Positions 17,367 to 26,180 of a stretch of 53,319 nt of DNA are shown one piece after another. How positions within the stretch are numbered: the stretch's first letter is position 1; every line of letters starts with the position of its first letter. The notes beneath the pieces were generated by a model that did no database searches, was not told where the DNA came from, and was given only the letters and a program-made list of their open reading frames with translations. The DNA is taken from assembly GCA_029863385.1 (NCBI GenBank), contig JAOTVU010000010.1, forward strand, positions 1-53,319, in the 5' to 3' direction. The translations under genes and the position numbers were made by a program. The DNA is from Acidimicrobiia bacterium (GTDB lineage Bacteria > Actinomycetota > Acidimicrobiia > Acidimicrobiales > SZUA-35).

Positions 17367-18191
17367 TCAGGCCACCAGAGCGGCCGAGGGTGCGTGGGCC
17401 GGCAACCGACCTGCTTCGACTCGGGCCACGAGCTCCGCCCGACCCTCCGGGCACTGCTCGACGAACGGACACCAGCCACACAACACCGACGGCCGGGGTT
17501 CGAACTGGTCGCTCCCGCAGGCCTGATCGATCTCGACCCAGGCCTCGGTGAGCATGGCCAGCGCGTTGTCGATGCGGGCCTGTGTGACCCGGATGTCGAG
17601 AATGCGCTGGCCGAGGTACAGAAGTCGAGCCCGACTGGGCCGTTTGCCGGTCTCGGACTGCAGTGCGGCGGCATAGAGCATCACCTGCTGGATCTTGTCG
17701 TGGCGCCAGCGGTAACCGGGCAGCGTGCCGGACTTGTAGTCGCTGACGACGAGATCCTGACCCATGCGGTCGACCCGGTCGATGATGCCGACGAAGGGAA
17801 CCGAGCCGAGTTCGACCTGAACCTTCTGTTCGGTGGAGACGACGTCGACGGTTGCCGGATCCTCGATATCCCACAGGCCGGCGATGGCCAGCCAGGCCTG
17901 CCACCGAAAGGCTCGAGCCTCGTCGGCATCGAGTTCCAGGTTCCGGTAGTCGTCGGAGGCGGCGAACTCCTCCCACGCCGTACGGGCCAGGTCCTTCGCG
18001 GCGTCGACGGTACGGCCACGCGGCTCGTCCTGGCAGAGCAGTTCGAGCACCCGGTGGGCGAATGTTCCGACCAGCGCCGCCCGCCCCGAGGGATCGGGGA
18101 GCCGGTCGACGTATTTGAACCGCCACCGACGAGGACAGCTCACAAACGCCGCGGCGGAGGAGGGAGAAAGATAGGGAGGCTTGTCGGCCAT
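17367..18191 (-). CDS. PD-(D/E)XK (RecB-family) nuclease with Fe-S-type cysteines
   Basis: A 274-residue free-standing nuclease. LSPSSAAAFVSCPRRWRFKY near residue 10 and GTFAHRVLELL give the first nuclease helices. FVGIIDRVDRMGQDLVVSDYKSG near 125 supplies the D...DYK catalytic core, followed by QQVMLYAAAL. The four cysteines in SCPRRW, LCGWC and EQCPEG form the pattern of Cas4/AddB-type [4Fe-4S] nucleases. No cas gene or CRISPR is present. Its place beside the AddB-AddA-like operon suggests a DNA repair role. ATG 18191 begins MADKPPYLSPS; ATG 18200 is an alternative with an overlapping AGG. Confidence 0.88.
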   Translation of the reverse strand: MADKPPYLSPSSAAAFVSCPRRWRFKYVDRLPDPSGRAALVGTFAHRVLELLCQDEPRGRTVDAAKDLARTAWEEFAASDDYRNLELDADEARAFRWQAWLAIAGLWDIEDPATVDVVSTEQKVQVELGSVPFVGIIDRVDRMGQDLVVSDYKSGTLPGYRWRHDKIQQVMLYAAALQSETGKRPSRARLLYLGQRILDIRVTQARIDNALAMLTEAWVEIDQACGSDQFEPRPSVLCGWCPFVEQCPEGRAELVARVEAGRLPAHAPSAALVA

Positions 18192-18325
18192 CACGACCAT
18201 CCTGCCGGAATGCTGTGACAAGTTGGCGGATGGTCGTCGTGCCTCGCCTCCGGCGAGCCCCCGAGTTTCGGCCATCAACGGCCGAAACTCGCAACATGAC
18301 GCAGAGTAGCAATCACAGCGACGGT

Positions 18326-19693
18326 TCAGAAGCTACGGCCGGAGCCGCGACGGCGACTCGAACCGCCGAAGCTTCGACCCGAGCCGCGCCGACCGGAGCT
18401 TCGGGACGACCCACCCGGCCGAAGCACACCGCCACCGAGAGAGCCTCCGCTCATCGAGCCGCTGCCCGTGGACCCGGAGCGGCGCCGGGACCGACGGGTG
18501 CGAGGACGGTTCATCTGGCCGAGAACGATGCTCCCGAGGATGCCGCCGAGGCCACCGCCGAACCCGCCACGACGGCGGCCGTAGCCGGCGGGGTAGGACG
18601 TGCGGGGGGAGGAGGGGCGGCGAGCCGTCGGTCCGGGGCCCGGCGCAAAGACCGACTCATCGCGACCGAGTGCGGGCTTGTCGTTCTCGGCCCGCTTGCG
18701 GGCGGCCTCCGCCTCCGCCTGCCGGGCCGCTTCGGCCTCCACTTCGGCAGGGGACGGTGGCACCGGCCGGCCGTCGAGTTTGGCCTCGATCATCTCGAAC
18801 TGCCACTCGGCGTGGTCGATACGATCGTCGAGCGCGTCGACCTCCTCGACCGTCGATGCCCCGTCGATCTCGTGGCTGACGTCCTGATAGGCATGGCTGG
18901 CCTGCTCGTAGGCGGTGATCAGCTCTTGATCCTCCGAGAGCACAACCCGGTCGCCCAGGTCGATGACCCGGTCGGCGTTGTCACGCAACTGTTCTTTTAT
19001 CTCGGCCCGGTCGGCCTCCAGTTCCTCGAGCAGCGCCTGCTCGGCTTTCCGCCGGCCGCTCCAGCTCCGGAAGGCGAGGAAACCGCCGCCGAGGACCAGA
19101 AACCCGAGCAGGATGGTTCCGAGGCCGACGCCACCGGACGAGGTCGTCGAGCCGTCGCCGGAGGTTCCGCCTGCTGTGGTGGGGGTGGTGGCCGAATCGG
19201 ACGAGCCACCGCTGATGGCGGCGGCGATGGTCGAGGTGAATGCATCGAGACCCTCGGCATCGTTGTCGGTGCTGAAGCCGGCGAGTGCGGCGAGGTCGGC
19301 CTCTTCGAGGGTGGTCTCGTCGAACCCGATCGGGGCTTCTATGTAGTAGCCGTCGTCGATCAAAACGACCACAAGCCGGTAGGAGGATCCACGGCTGTCG
19401 AGTTCGTCCCAGACGGCGCCGGCAACGCCTGCCGCTGCCTCCGAACCGCCGGTCTGGTCCAGGCGGACGAACGCCACCCCGAGGTCGTTGGCCCGACCGA
19501 TGGCATCGGCCAGATCGGACTCGGGGCCCTCGTCGACGTAGTAGCCGTTGCTCTCGATCTCGTTGGCGATCTCGGAGGCCGACTGGGCCGTCGCTGCTGA
19601 CGGAGCGGACACCAGCACTCCGAGCGCAACGACGAAACCGATGAGTGGCTTGAGTAACGATCGAGGAGCCGTCGCCAGGCTGGATGTGATCAC
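18326..19693 (-). CDS. Envelope protein with TPM/Rv1476-like head, TM helix, coiled coil and Ser/Gly/Arg tail
   Basis: A 455-residue protein I recognise only in outline. Residues 1-36 form a signal peptide or anchor ending PSAATAQS. Residues 38-150 resemble the TPM-like extracytoplasmic domain found in Rv1476-type proteins: SDLADAIGRANDLGVAFVRL, then YRLVVVLIDDGYYIEAP. A Gly/Ser/Thr linker leads to a membrane helix near 185-205 (GTILLGFLVLGGGFLAF), followed by a charged, probably coiled-coil stretch (about 210-340) and a tail made almost only of Gly, Ser and Arg. The start is GTG 19693, 8 bases after TAGAAT. The head would lie outside the membrane and the basic tail inside. Function unknown. 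Confidence 0.75.
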   Translation of the reverse strand: MITSSLATAPRSLLKPLIGFVVALGVLVSAPSAATAQSASEIANEIESNGYYVDEGPESDLADAIGRANDLGVAFVRLDQTGGSEAAAGVAGAVWDELDSRGSSYRLVVVLIDDGYYIEAPIGFDETTLEEADLAALAGFSTDNDAEGLDAFTSTIAAAISGGSSDSATTPTTAGGTSGDGSTTSSGGVGLGTILLGFLVLGGGFLAFRSWSGRRKAEQALLEELEADRAEIKEQLRDNADRVIDLGDRVVLSEDQELITAYEQASHAYQDVSHEIDGASTVEEVDALDDRIDHAEWQFEMIEAKLDGRPVPPSPAEVEAEAARQAEAEAARKRAENDKPALGRDESVFAPGPGPTARRPSSPRTSYPAGYGRRRGGFGGGLGGILGSIVLGQMNRPRTRRSRRRSGSTGSGSMSGGSLGGGVLRPGGSSRSSGRRGSGRSFGGSSRRRGSGRSF

Positions 19694-19701
19694 GACCTCG
19701 G

Positions 19702-19707
19702 ATTCTA
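19702..19707 (-). promoter_or_regulatory. Putative -10 box of a leaderless promoter (TPM-like protein)
   Basis: TAGAAT on the minus strand, a near-consensus -10 hexamer, lies 8 bases before GTG 19693. It is the best -10 match among the leaderless candidates here. Confidence 0.55.
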
Positions 19708-19721
19708 TCGGCTGGCCTTGG

Positions 19722-20123
19722 TCACTCGGGGTTGTGTCCGATATCCCGCTCGACCTTGCGCCGCAACCACTCCGAGGTTTCCCGACGGGCCTCGGTCTCG
19801 GCCTCGATCGAGAGGTAGGCCTGCCTCCAGCTGCGGTGGAGCCTCAGGCCCCGGGCGAACGAGCCCAGATAACGTCCCGAGAAACCGATCCGACCCTGCT
19901 CGGCCCACTGGCGGACGTGCACCAGCTCGTGGGCCAGCAGGGGGCTGTTGCCCCGCTCGTCGACCTCATGGGCCAAGAGGATGGTGTAGCCGAGGGTCAT
20001 GCCGTCGTAGCGGCCGGGCAGGGTCGGCACCGCCACGACCCGAACCCGTCGGGCCAGGTACTTCGGCAGCACGTCGTAGGAGTCGAGCTCCGCCTGGTTC
20101 AGTGATCTACCAACTCGATTCAC
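19722..20123 (-). CDS. Small HExxH zinc metallopeptidase-like protein
   Basis: A 133-residue protein with LLAHELVHVRQW near residue 70, a complete HExxH zinc site, followed by SIEAETEAR, where a third metal ligand is expected. The helix after HELVH and the VRQ continuation resemble DUF4157-type or SprT-like minimal metallopeptidase domains. The start GTG 20123 is chosen because TACTGT lies 7 bases before it; the longer frame would add a cysteine- and serine-rich stretch with no family resemblance. No signal peptide. It is divergent from the ABC1 kinase gene across 65 bases. Substrate unknown. Confidence 0.78.
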   Translation of the reverse strand: MNRVGRSLNQAELDSYDVLPKYLARRVRVVAVPTLPGRYDGMTLGYTILLAHEVDERGNSPLLAHELVHVRQWAEQGRIGFSGRYLGSFARGLRLHRSWRQAYLSIEAETEARRETSEWLRRKVERDIGHNPE

Positions 20124-20130
20124 GTCACTT

Positions 20131-20136
20131 ACAGTA
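20131..20136 (-). promoter_or_regulatory. Putative -10 box of a leaderless promoter (HExxH peptidase)
   Basis: TACTGT on the minus strand, 7 bases before GTG 20123. It decides this start over the longer upstream frame. Confidence 0.45.
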
Positions 20137-20188
20137 GAAGACCGACGACCAAACGCCGAGTGCGACGAGAGGTAACACAGAACACCAG

Positions 20189-21703
20189 ATGAGACTGTCA
20201 CTCGGATCCTCGACCGACCACGGATTCGCTCTGCGCCGCTGGTTCCCCCTTCTGGGCGGCGTCATCGGCCTGCTGTTCGTTTGGCGACGCGCCCGTCGGG
20301 TGTTCATCGACGATTTCCTGCGGCCCATGGGTCGGACCGGCCTGATCGCCCGCAACCTGCGGCTGGCCCGTCTGGCCACCCGATCCGGACGTCGCTATGC
20401 CTTCCACCGGGCCCGACGGACCTTCGCCTCCGTGGAACGCCAGATCGAGCTCGACGAGGCGTTCCAGATGCGCACCGCCTCCGACGTGACCCGGGAGCTC
20501 GGCAACATGAAGGGGGCGATGATGAAGCTGGGCCAGATGGCCAGCTATCTCGACACCGGCCTCCCCGACAACGTCAAGGCCAGCCTGGCGTCGCTTCAGA
20601 GCGACGCACCGCCGATGTCGCCCGAGCTGGCAGCCCGGCAGATCGTCGACAACCTGGGCGCGCCTCCCGAGAAACTGTTCGCCGAATGGGACCCGCAACC
20701 CATTGCCGCCGCCTCGATCGGTCAGGTGCACCGGGCCATCACCACCGACGGCCGAGCGGTCGCCGTCAAGGTCCAGTACCCGGGCGTGGCCGAGGCGGTT
20801 CGATCCGACCTGGCCAACGCCGGTTGGATCTTCGGCGGGATCGCCGCCATGTTCCCGGGCGTCGACTCGGAGCCGATCGTCGACGAGATCAAGAACCGGC
20901 TTGTCGAGGAGCTCGACTACGGGCAGGAGGCGGCCAACCAACGGATGTTCGCCGACTACTTCCGGGGGCATCCCTACATCACGGTTCCCGATGTGGTCGA
21001 CGAGTACTGCGCCGACCAGGTGCTCACCACCGAGCTGGCCGTTGGCCACCGGTTCAACGAGGTTGTCACCTGGAGTCGACACGAGCGTGATCTGGCGGCC
21101 GAGACCCTCTTCCGGTTCTCGTTCGGTGCCATCTACCAGCTCCATTCGTTCAACGGTGACCCCCATCCCGGCAACTATCTGTTCCGGCCCGGCGGGCAGA
21201 TCACGTTCCTCGACTTCGGCCTCGTCAAGCGCTTCGACGAATCCGAGACCAAGCTGTTCCAGGATCTGATCATCGAGATGGTGTTGAGGAAGAGCCCACA
21301 AGGATTCCGTCGGATGGTTGAGGATGTCGGCATCCTCGCGCCGGGTGTCGATCTCGACGACGAGCTGGTCTATGAGTACTTCAGCTACTACTACCGCTAT
21401 GTGCTCGACGACGAGCCGACCACCATCGACGCCGCCTACGCCGCCCACGGGGTCGAGCACCTGTTCAACACCAACGGTCCCTACCGCGATCTCATGCAGC
21501 ATCTGAACGTTCCACCGGCCTTTGTGGTCATCCAGCGGATCACCCTCGGCCTCATGGGGCTGTTCGCCGAGCTGGAGGCCACGGCCAACTGGCAGGCCAT
21601 CGCCCGCGAGCTCTGGACCTTCACCGACGGCCCACCGTCGACGCCGATGGGCCAGGAGATCGCCCGCTGGGAGGCGGGTCGGGCTCGGCCGAGGGTCGGC
21701 TAG
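20189..21703 (+). CDS. ABC1/UbiB-family atypical protein kinase
   Basis: A 504-residue member of the ABC1 (AarF/UbiB/COQ8) family, membrane-associated ATPases or kinases linked to quinone and lipid metabolism. It has a short hydrophobic N-terminus (WFPLLGGVIGLLFVW, about 17-31). The family-specific KxGQ motif MMKLGQMASYLD lies near residue 110, the Ala-rich loop PIAAASIGQVHRA near 172, the lysine strand AVAVKVQYPG near 190, and the catalytic and metal blocks GDPHPGNYLF and FLDFGLVKRF near 325 and 345. All expected residues are intact. ATG 20189 has no good Shine-Dalgarno. The stop overlaps that of the convergent ferrochelatase gene by 4 bases. Confidence 0.94.
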   Translation: MRLSLGSSTDHGFALRRWFPLLGGVIGLLFVWRRARRVFIDDFLRPMGRTGLIARNLRLARLATRSGRRYAFHRARRTFASVERQIELDEAFQMRTASDVTRELGNMKGAMMKLGQMASYLDTGLPDNVKASLASLQSDAPPMSPELAARQIVDNLGAPPEKLFAEWDPQPIAAASIGQVHRAITTDGRAVAVKVQYPGVAEAVRSDLANAGWIFGGIAAMFPGVDSEPIVDEIKNRLVEELDYGQEAANQRMFADYFRGHPYITVPDVVDEYCADQVLTTELAVGHRFNEVVTWSRHERDLAAETLFRFSFGAIYQLHSFNGDPHPGNYLFRPGGQITFLDFGLVKRFDESETKLFQDLIIEMVLRKSPQGFRRMVEDVGILAPGVDLDDELVYEYFSYYYRYVLDDEPTTIDAAYAAHGVEHLFNTNGPYRDLMQHLNVPPAFVVIQRITLGLMGLFAELEATANWQAIARELWTFTDGPPSTPMGQEIARWEAGRARPRVG

Positions 21704-22761
21704 GCCGGTGGGCGGGCGAGCCGTTGCGGGGGAGCGCAATGCCCGTCGGGGCAGACGAACGGCCACGGGCCGTGTGATCCGATGGCCACCGGTGTGACGC
21801 CGGCGGCGATCTCGTCGACGAGGCCGACGATCATGTCGACATAACGGGGGTCGAGGCCGACCGACGGCACCCGTTCGAACGCGAGCCCGAGCTCGGCCGC
21901 CGTCTGGGCGGCCTGGGTGTCGAGATCGAAGAGAACCTCCATGTGATCGCTGGTGAAGCCGAGCGGAACGACCACCACGCCGTCTGGAGCATCGTCGGCG
22001 CCGGCCAGCGCTGTCAGGTGGTCGTTGATGTCAGGCTCCAGCCACGGCACCTGAGGGGGGCCACTGCGGCTCTGGTAGACGATGTCATGTTCCGGGCGGT
22101 CGTGGCCGGCTGCCTCGAGCCGGTCGAGGACCAGCTCGGCGGCTTCGGCCAACTGATCCTCGTAGTCGCAGCCGGCGGCCATCGACACCGGAATCGAGTG
22201 GGCGCTGAACAGCACCTGGACGTTTCGCAGGCTCGATAGACGCTCGAGCCCCGCCGCCAGATTGTCGACCAGTGGATCGATGAAGCCCGGATGGTTGTAG
22301 AACAGCCGTAGCTTGGTGAGCTCGGGAGCTCCGGCGCCGACCTCGTCGCGGGCCCGGGCGAGATCCTCCCGGTACTGACGACAGCCGGAATAGCTACCGA
22401 ACGCCGACGTGACGAAGACCGCGGCGTGGCGAACACCGTCGTCGGTCATGCGCCGGACGGTGTCGGTGACGAACGGGTGCCAGTTGCGGGCCCCGAAGTA
22501 GACGGGCAGATCATGACCGGTGGCGGCCAGCCGCTCGACCAGCGCCGCCGCCAGGTCACGACACTGATCGTTGATCGGCGACCGTCCCCCGAACAGTGCG
22601 TACTGCTCCGCCACCTCGGCCAGCCGTTCGTCCGGGACGTCGCGACCCCGGGTGACGTTGCGAAGGAAGTCCATCACGTCCTCCGGCCGTTCCGGGCCGC
22701 CGAACGACAGGATCAGGACGGCGTCGACCGTGCTCTCGGTTGTGGATGGCGTCTCCGGCAT
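21700..22761 (-). CDS. hemH: Ferrochelatase (coproporphyrin type by lineage)
   Basis: A 353-residue ferrochelatase inserting iron into the porphyrin ring. LILSFGGPERPEDVMDFL opens the protein. VLFSAHSIPVSMAAG near residue 190 carries the metal-binding His, and PLGFTSDHMEVLFDLD near 272 the catalytic Glu. Two cysteines near the C-terminus (FVCPDGHCAP) could take part in the [2Fe-2S] site known from actinobacterial enzymes, but the usual third and fourth ligands are not obvious. Actinobacteria use coproporphyrin III as substrate (CpfC), which I infer from lineage. ATG 22761 is preferred over ATG 22767, since TAGGCT lies 8 bases before it; a longer frame lacks family resemblance. Confidence 0.93.
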   Translation of the reverse strand: MPETPSTTESTVDAVLILSFGGPERPEDVMDFLRNVTRGRDVPDERLAEVAEQYALFGGRSPINDQCRDLAAALVERLAATGHDLPVYFGARNWHPFVTDTVRRMTDDGVRHAAVFVTSAFGSYSGCRQYREDLARARDEVGAGAPELTKLRLFYNHPGFIDPLVDNLAAGLERLSSLRNVQVLFSAHSIPVSMAAGCDYEDQLAEAAELVLDRLEAAGHDRPEHDIVYQSRSGPPQVPWLEPDINDHLTALAGADDAPDGVVVVPLGFTSDHMEVLFDLDTQAAQTAAELGLAFERVPSVGLDPRYVDMIVGLVDEIAAGVTPVAIGSHGPWPFVCPDGHCAPPQRLARPPA

Positions 22762-22769
22762 GCCCATCG

Positions 22770-22775
22770 AGCCTA
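22770..22775 (-). promoter_or_regulatory. Putative -10 box of a leaderless promoter (hemH)
   Basis: TAGGCT on the minus strand, 8 bases before ATG 22761 and only 2 before ATG 22767, which favours the downstream start. Confidence 0.5.
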
Positions 22776-22951
22776 CGCAAGCGGTCGGGGGGAGCCACCT
22801 CACACCCATGACCGATTGGGCCGAACGAACCAACTGGATAGGCAGATGACCGGGTTTTCTCAACGGCGGCCCTGAGGCGGACGATACATCAGGCGCAAGA
22901 CCGTCGGCCCGACCTGTCTCGGTCGCCGATCAGTCACCACTGAGGAGACCG

Positions 22952-25900
22952 ATGACCACACGGAAGAGGCTTTCCGCCGGACTGCTGGCGACCGCCACTG
23001 CGGCGGGAGGGGCGGTTGTCGCCCTGGGCTACGGTCCCGGGTCGACCGACGGGGAGCTACCGCCTCCGCCGCCGCTGCTGGAGATGTCGGCGCCCGAGCC
23101 CGTGATCCCCGACGATGGTCTCGAACGGCTCATCGTGACCGTACCCTCGACGGTGGGTGACATCGGGACCGGGTCGTCTTCGGGCGGGGAGGGCCGCGGT
23201 CTATTCGATGCGCTTCCCGATGAGGCGGAGCGGATCGTGGTCAACGACGGGCGCCTCGGCTACGTTGACGGCGACGGCGGGTTCACCGCCTTCGGTGAGC
23301 CCGGAGCCGGTACCGACGCCGGCGACGGCGGTGGCGTGCCGTCCATGGCCGACACCCTCGCAATTCTTCCGGGCGTCGAGTCGGTAGAACCGATCAGCGA
23401 CGGCAGCTATGCCGTCCGCACGTCGGAGCCGGAGCAGCTGGACGCCTTGACCGACATCGGGGTGACGGTGACCGAGGACATGCTCCTCGCCTTCACCGAC
23501 GATCCCTACGAGCCCTATCAGTGGACGCTGGACAACACCGGTACCAATCTGAGCGGCGTGTCATCCTTACCGCCCGTGGAGCAGACGCCGGACGCCGACA
23601 TCGATGGGGTCGAGGCCCGTCTGGGCGCAACCGGAGAAGGAGCGGTCGTGGCCATCGTCGATTCGGGTGTGGACCTGTCCCACCCCGACCTGGCGCACGC
23701 GGCCTGGGTCAACCCCGGCGAGGACTGCGACTCGGAAACGGGCAACGGCATCGACGACGACGGAAACGGCTACGTCGACGACTGTTCGGGTTGGGACTTC
23801 GGCGACAACGACAGGCAGATGTTCGACGGTTCCAACAACGCCCATGGCACGCACGTCGCCGGTATTGTGGCCGCCCGCTCGGGCAACGGTCAGGGTGTGG
23901 CCGGTATCGCTCCGAACGCGAAGATCATGGACCTCAAGGTGTCCGACCGCTGGGGCGCCATCCCGTCCTCGTCGATCGCCATGGCCATCCGTTACGCCGT
24001 CGACAACGGGGCCGACGTCGTCAACCTGTCACTCGGCAGCGAACCCGGTGCGCCGCTGGCGAGCGCCGCCGAGATGGCCGCCGCCGTCGACTACGCCCGG
24101 GTCAACGGGGTGTTACTGGTGGTGGCCGCCGGCAACAACGGCATCTCGCTCGACAATGCTGCCGTGTATCCGGCGAGCCTCGACACCTCGAACATGCTCG
24201 TCGTCGGCGCCACCGATCCCACCGATCGCCGCACGACGTTCTCCAACTACGGCTCGGTCGTCGATCTCTTTGCGCCCGGGCTCTACATCCTGTCGACCAC
24301 ACCCAACGGTCAGCTGGCCTTCCAGAGTGGCACCAGTCAGGCGTCGCCAACGGTGGCCGGGGCCGCGGCCCTGGTCGTGCAGTCGCTCGGCACGTCCGAC
24401 CCGTCCGCGGTGATCGACCGGTTGACGGCCTCCGCCGACAGCTTCCCCCACCTTCATGGTCAGGCCGCCAATCCCCTCCGGGTCAATGCCGCACGAGCGG
24501 TTGGTGTGGCCGTCGGCGCGGTCCGCACCCCCGACGGTGCCGGTGACAGCGGTGGCTCGGCCGGGTCGGTCGGCTCGGTGACCATCCGGGGTCTGGTCGG
24601 CGATGAGACCGGACGGGTGTCGGCGTCGATCGCCATCGCCGTTGAGGACGAAGCCTTCGACGAACCCTTCCACTGGGAGGCCTCGCTCTTCGCGCTGCAG
24701 GGCGGCCGGCCCTTCGCCATCGGAGATCATGAGGTGACCGCCGGTCCGGCCGGCGACGCACAGGCGGCGGTCACCGACGGTCGAGGATCGGTTTTCCTGG
24801 CCGACGCCACCAGCCCATCAGCCCAGTGGGACTCCGTGCTGCCCGGGGGCAACTATGCACTCCTGATCGAGGCCGTACCGGAGAGCGATCCCGACCTGCG
24901 GCTCGGCGACGGCTTCCTGGCCACCTTCGCGGTGGCCGGCGCCTCGGCCGACGACGACGGATCTGGAACCGGTTCCGGTGACGGATCGGGTTCGGGAACC
25001 GACGACGGCTCTTCATCGGGCGATCCCACCGACGGGGGTTCCGGCTCGGATTCGGGCGGCGCGGGCGGTGACGACACCTCGGGTGGTGCCGGCGGCGACA
25101 CCATGTCCGGCGGCGATTCGTCCACCGGCGGTTCGAGCGGTCCCGGCGGTGGTGGTGACTCCAACGGCACCGGTGGCGGCTCTGGCAACTCAGGCGGATC
25201 CGCGAGTGGCCCGACCGGTGGCTCGACCAGCGGCGGTTCAACCGGTCCCGGCGGTGGTGTCACCACCGACCCCGTCACCGGCGGTGGCTCCGGCGGTCCG
25301 ACCGGGGGTTCGAGCAGCGGCGGTTCCGCTGACACGGGCGGTGCGAGTGACACGGGCGGCTCGACCGGTGGTTCGACCGGCCCCTCCGTCGGATCGGGTT
25401 CCGGGTCGAACGGCGACTGGGCCGTGGTCGATATCAGCCCGCAAACCGGATTTGTCGACACCTTCAACGTCGTGTACGTGTTCGGCTCGTTCCCCGAGCC
25501 GCTGACGGTCTGGTTCGGCAACAGCGCCGCACGCACGGTTTCACAGTCGGAGAGCCTGCTCATCGTCCAGACCGAACGCCGCGCTCAGCCCGGCGTGGTG
25601 GACGTCAGCCTGCGCCGTCAGTCCGAGGAGGTACTGCTGCTTCCACAGGCCTACTCGTTCGTCTTGTTCGACGGTGAGAGTGGCGGGGGTGGCGGCTTCG
25701 AACCCGACCCCGGCGACGGCTCAACCGGCGATACAGGCGATACGACCACAGGTGGCGGATCGTCCACCGGCGGCTCGACCGGTGGACCCGGTGACGGTGA
25801 CGGTGGCGACCCCGGCGGCTCCACGGGGGACCCGGGCACCGATGACGGCACCGGTGGAGATTTACCGACCGATGACGAATCCGGCGACGTTGGATCGGGT

Positions 25901-26098
25901 GGTGACGGGTCCGACGGTGATGGAGCCGGCGACGGCGGCGCCCTCGTCGTCGACAATGGTCCCCGTCCTCGAGCCTCGGTCAACGGCGACCCGACGGACC
26001 TCGGCAACGGGCTTGTCGGCGTGCCGGTGAAGGGTGTGAACGTCGTGGGCCCGATCCCGTCCTGTGGAATCGATCCCTGCCGAGCCCGGCGGGTGTAG
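22952..26098 (+). CDS. Large secreted S8 subtilisin-like protease with Gly/Ser-rich linkers
   Basis: A 1048-residue protein. MTTRKRLSAGLLATATAAGG looks like a signal peptide. Residues 50-190 form a prodomain-like region. The S8 catalytic domain follows with Asp237 (AIVDSGVD), His298 (NAHGTHVAG), oxyanion Asn395 (VAAGNNG) and Ser462 (SGTSQASPTVAG), all intact, plus the NGIDDDGNGYVDD calcium-type insert near 265-277. A 560-670 beta domain is followed by about 155 residues of Gly/Ser/Thr/Asp repeats, an IPT/TIG-like domain (about 825-905), a second repeat and a C-terminal stretch with SCGIDPC. ATG 22952 has GAGGAG 4 bases upstream. Likely a secreted or surface protease. The linkers suggest a wall-spanning architecture, which is inference. 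Confidence 0.92.
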   Translation: MTTRKRLSAGLLATATAAGGAVVALGYGPGSTDGELPPPPPLLEMSAPEPVIPDDGLERLIVTVPSTVGDIGTGSSSGGEGRGLFDALPDEAERIVVNDGRLGYVDGDGGFTAFGEPGAGTDAGDGGGVPSMADTLAILPGVESVEPISDGSYAVRTSEPEQLDALTDIGVTVTEDMLLAFTDDPYEPYQWTLDNTGTNLSGVSSLPPVEQTPDADIDGVEARLGATGEGAVVAIVDSGVDLSHPDLAHAAWVNPGEDCDSETGNGIDDDGNGYVDDCSGWDFGDNDRQMFDGSNNAHGTHVAGIVAARSGNGQGVAGIAPNAKIMDLKVSDRWGAIPSSSIAMAIRYAVDNGADVVNLSLGSEPGAPLASAAEMAAAVDYARVNGVLLVVAAGNNGISLDNAAVYPASLDTSNMLVVGATDPTDRRTTFSNYGSVVDLFAPGLYILSTTPNGQLAFQSGTSQASPTVAGAAALVVQSLGTSDPSAVIDRLTASADSFPHLHGQAANPLRVNAARAVGVAVGAVRTPDGAGDSGGSAGSVGSVTIRGLVGDETGRVSASIAIAVEDEAFDEPFHWEASLFALQGGRPFAIGDHEVTAGPAGDAQAAVTDGRGSVFLADATSPSAQWDSVLPGGNYALLIEAVPESDPDLRLGDGFLATFAVAGASADDDGSGTGSGDGSGSGTDDGSSSGDPTDGGSGSDSGGAGGDDTSGGAGGDTMSGGDSSTGGSSGPGGGGDSNGTGGGSGNSGGSASGPTGGSTSGGSTGPGGGVTTDPVTGGGSGGPTGGSSSGGSADTGGASDTGGSTGGSTGPSVGSGSGSNGDWAVVDISPQTGFVDTFNVVYVFGSFPEPLTVWFGNSAARTVSQSESLLIVQTERRAQPGVVDVSLRRQSEEVLLLPQAYSFVLFDGESGGGGGFEPDPGDGSTGDTGDTTTGGGSSTGGSTGGPGDGDGGDPGGSTGDPGTDDGTGGDLPTDDESGDVGSGGDGSDGDGAGDGGALVVDNGPRPRASVNGDPTDLGNGLVGVPVKGVNVVGPIPSCGIDPCRARRV
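24952..25418 (+). repeat. Low-complexity Gly/Ser/Thr/Asp coding repeat 1
   Basis: Irregular GGTGGCTC, GGCGGTTC and similar units encode runs of GGSS, GSGSG and GGSTGG between the protease and the IPT/TIG-like domain. The units vary, so this is a biased-composition linker, not a clean tandem array. Long antisense frames here are a by-product. Confidence 0.85.
25673..25955 (+). repeat. Low-complexity Gly/Ser/Asp coding repeat 2
   Basis: A second linker after the IPT/TIG-like domain, richer in Asp and Gly (GDTGDTTTGGG, GDGDGGDPGG), leading to the C-terminal conserved-looking segment. Confidence 0.8.
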
Positions 26099-26180
26099 AG
26101 GCCGGTATCGCTCTCGACCGGGGTGCGCGGGAGTCCCGACTTCGCACCCTGCCCTCGGTTGTTGGTCTTGTTGGTCGGCG

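Noticed and set aside
17367..18191. Cas4 of a CRISPR system
   Set aside because: The nuclease has Cas4-like cysteines, but no cas1, cas2, effector or repeat array is present, and the neighbours are AddAB-like genes.
20198..21766. 522-codon minus-strand frame opposite the ABC1 kinase
   Set aside because: The plus-strand protein has every ABC1 motif; the opposite frame has none.
24853..25563. Proline-rich minus-strand frame opposite the protease repeats
   Set aside because: Pro/Glu/Ser runs are the direct antisense of Gly/Ser codons in the linker.
24952..25955. Tandem DNA repeat or CRISPR-like array
   Set aside because: Units are irregular, in frame and explained by Gly/Ser linker coding.
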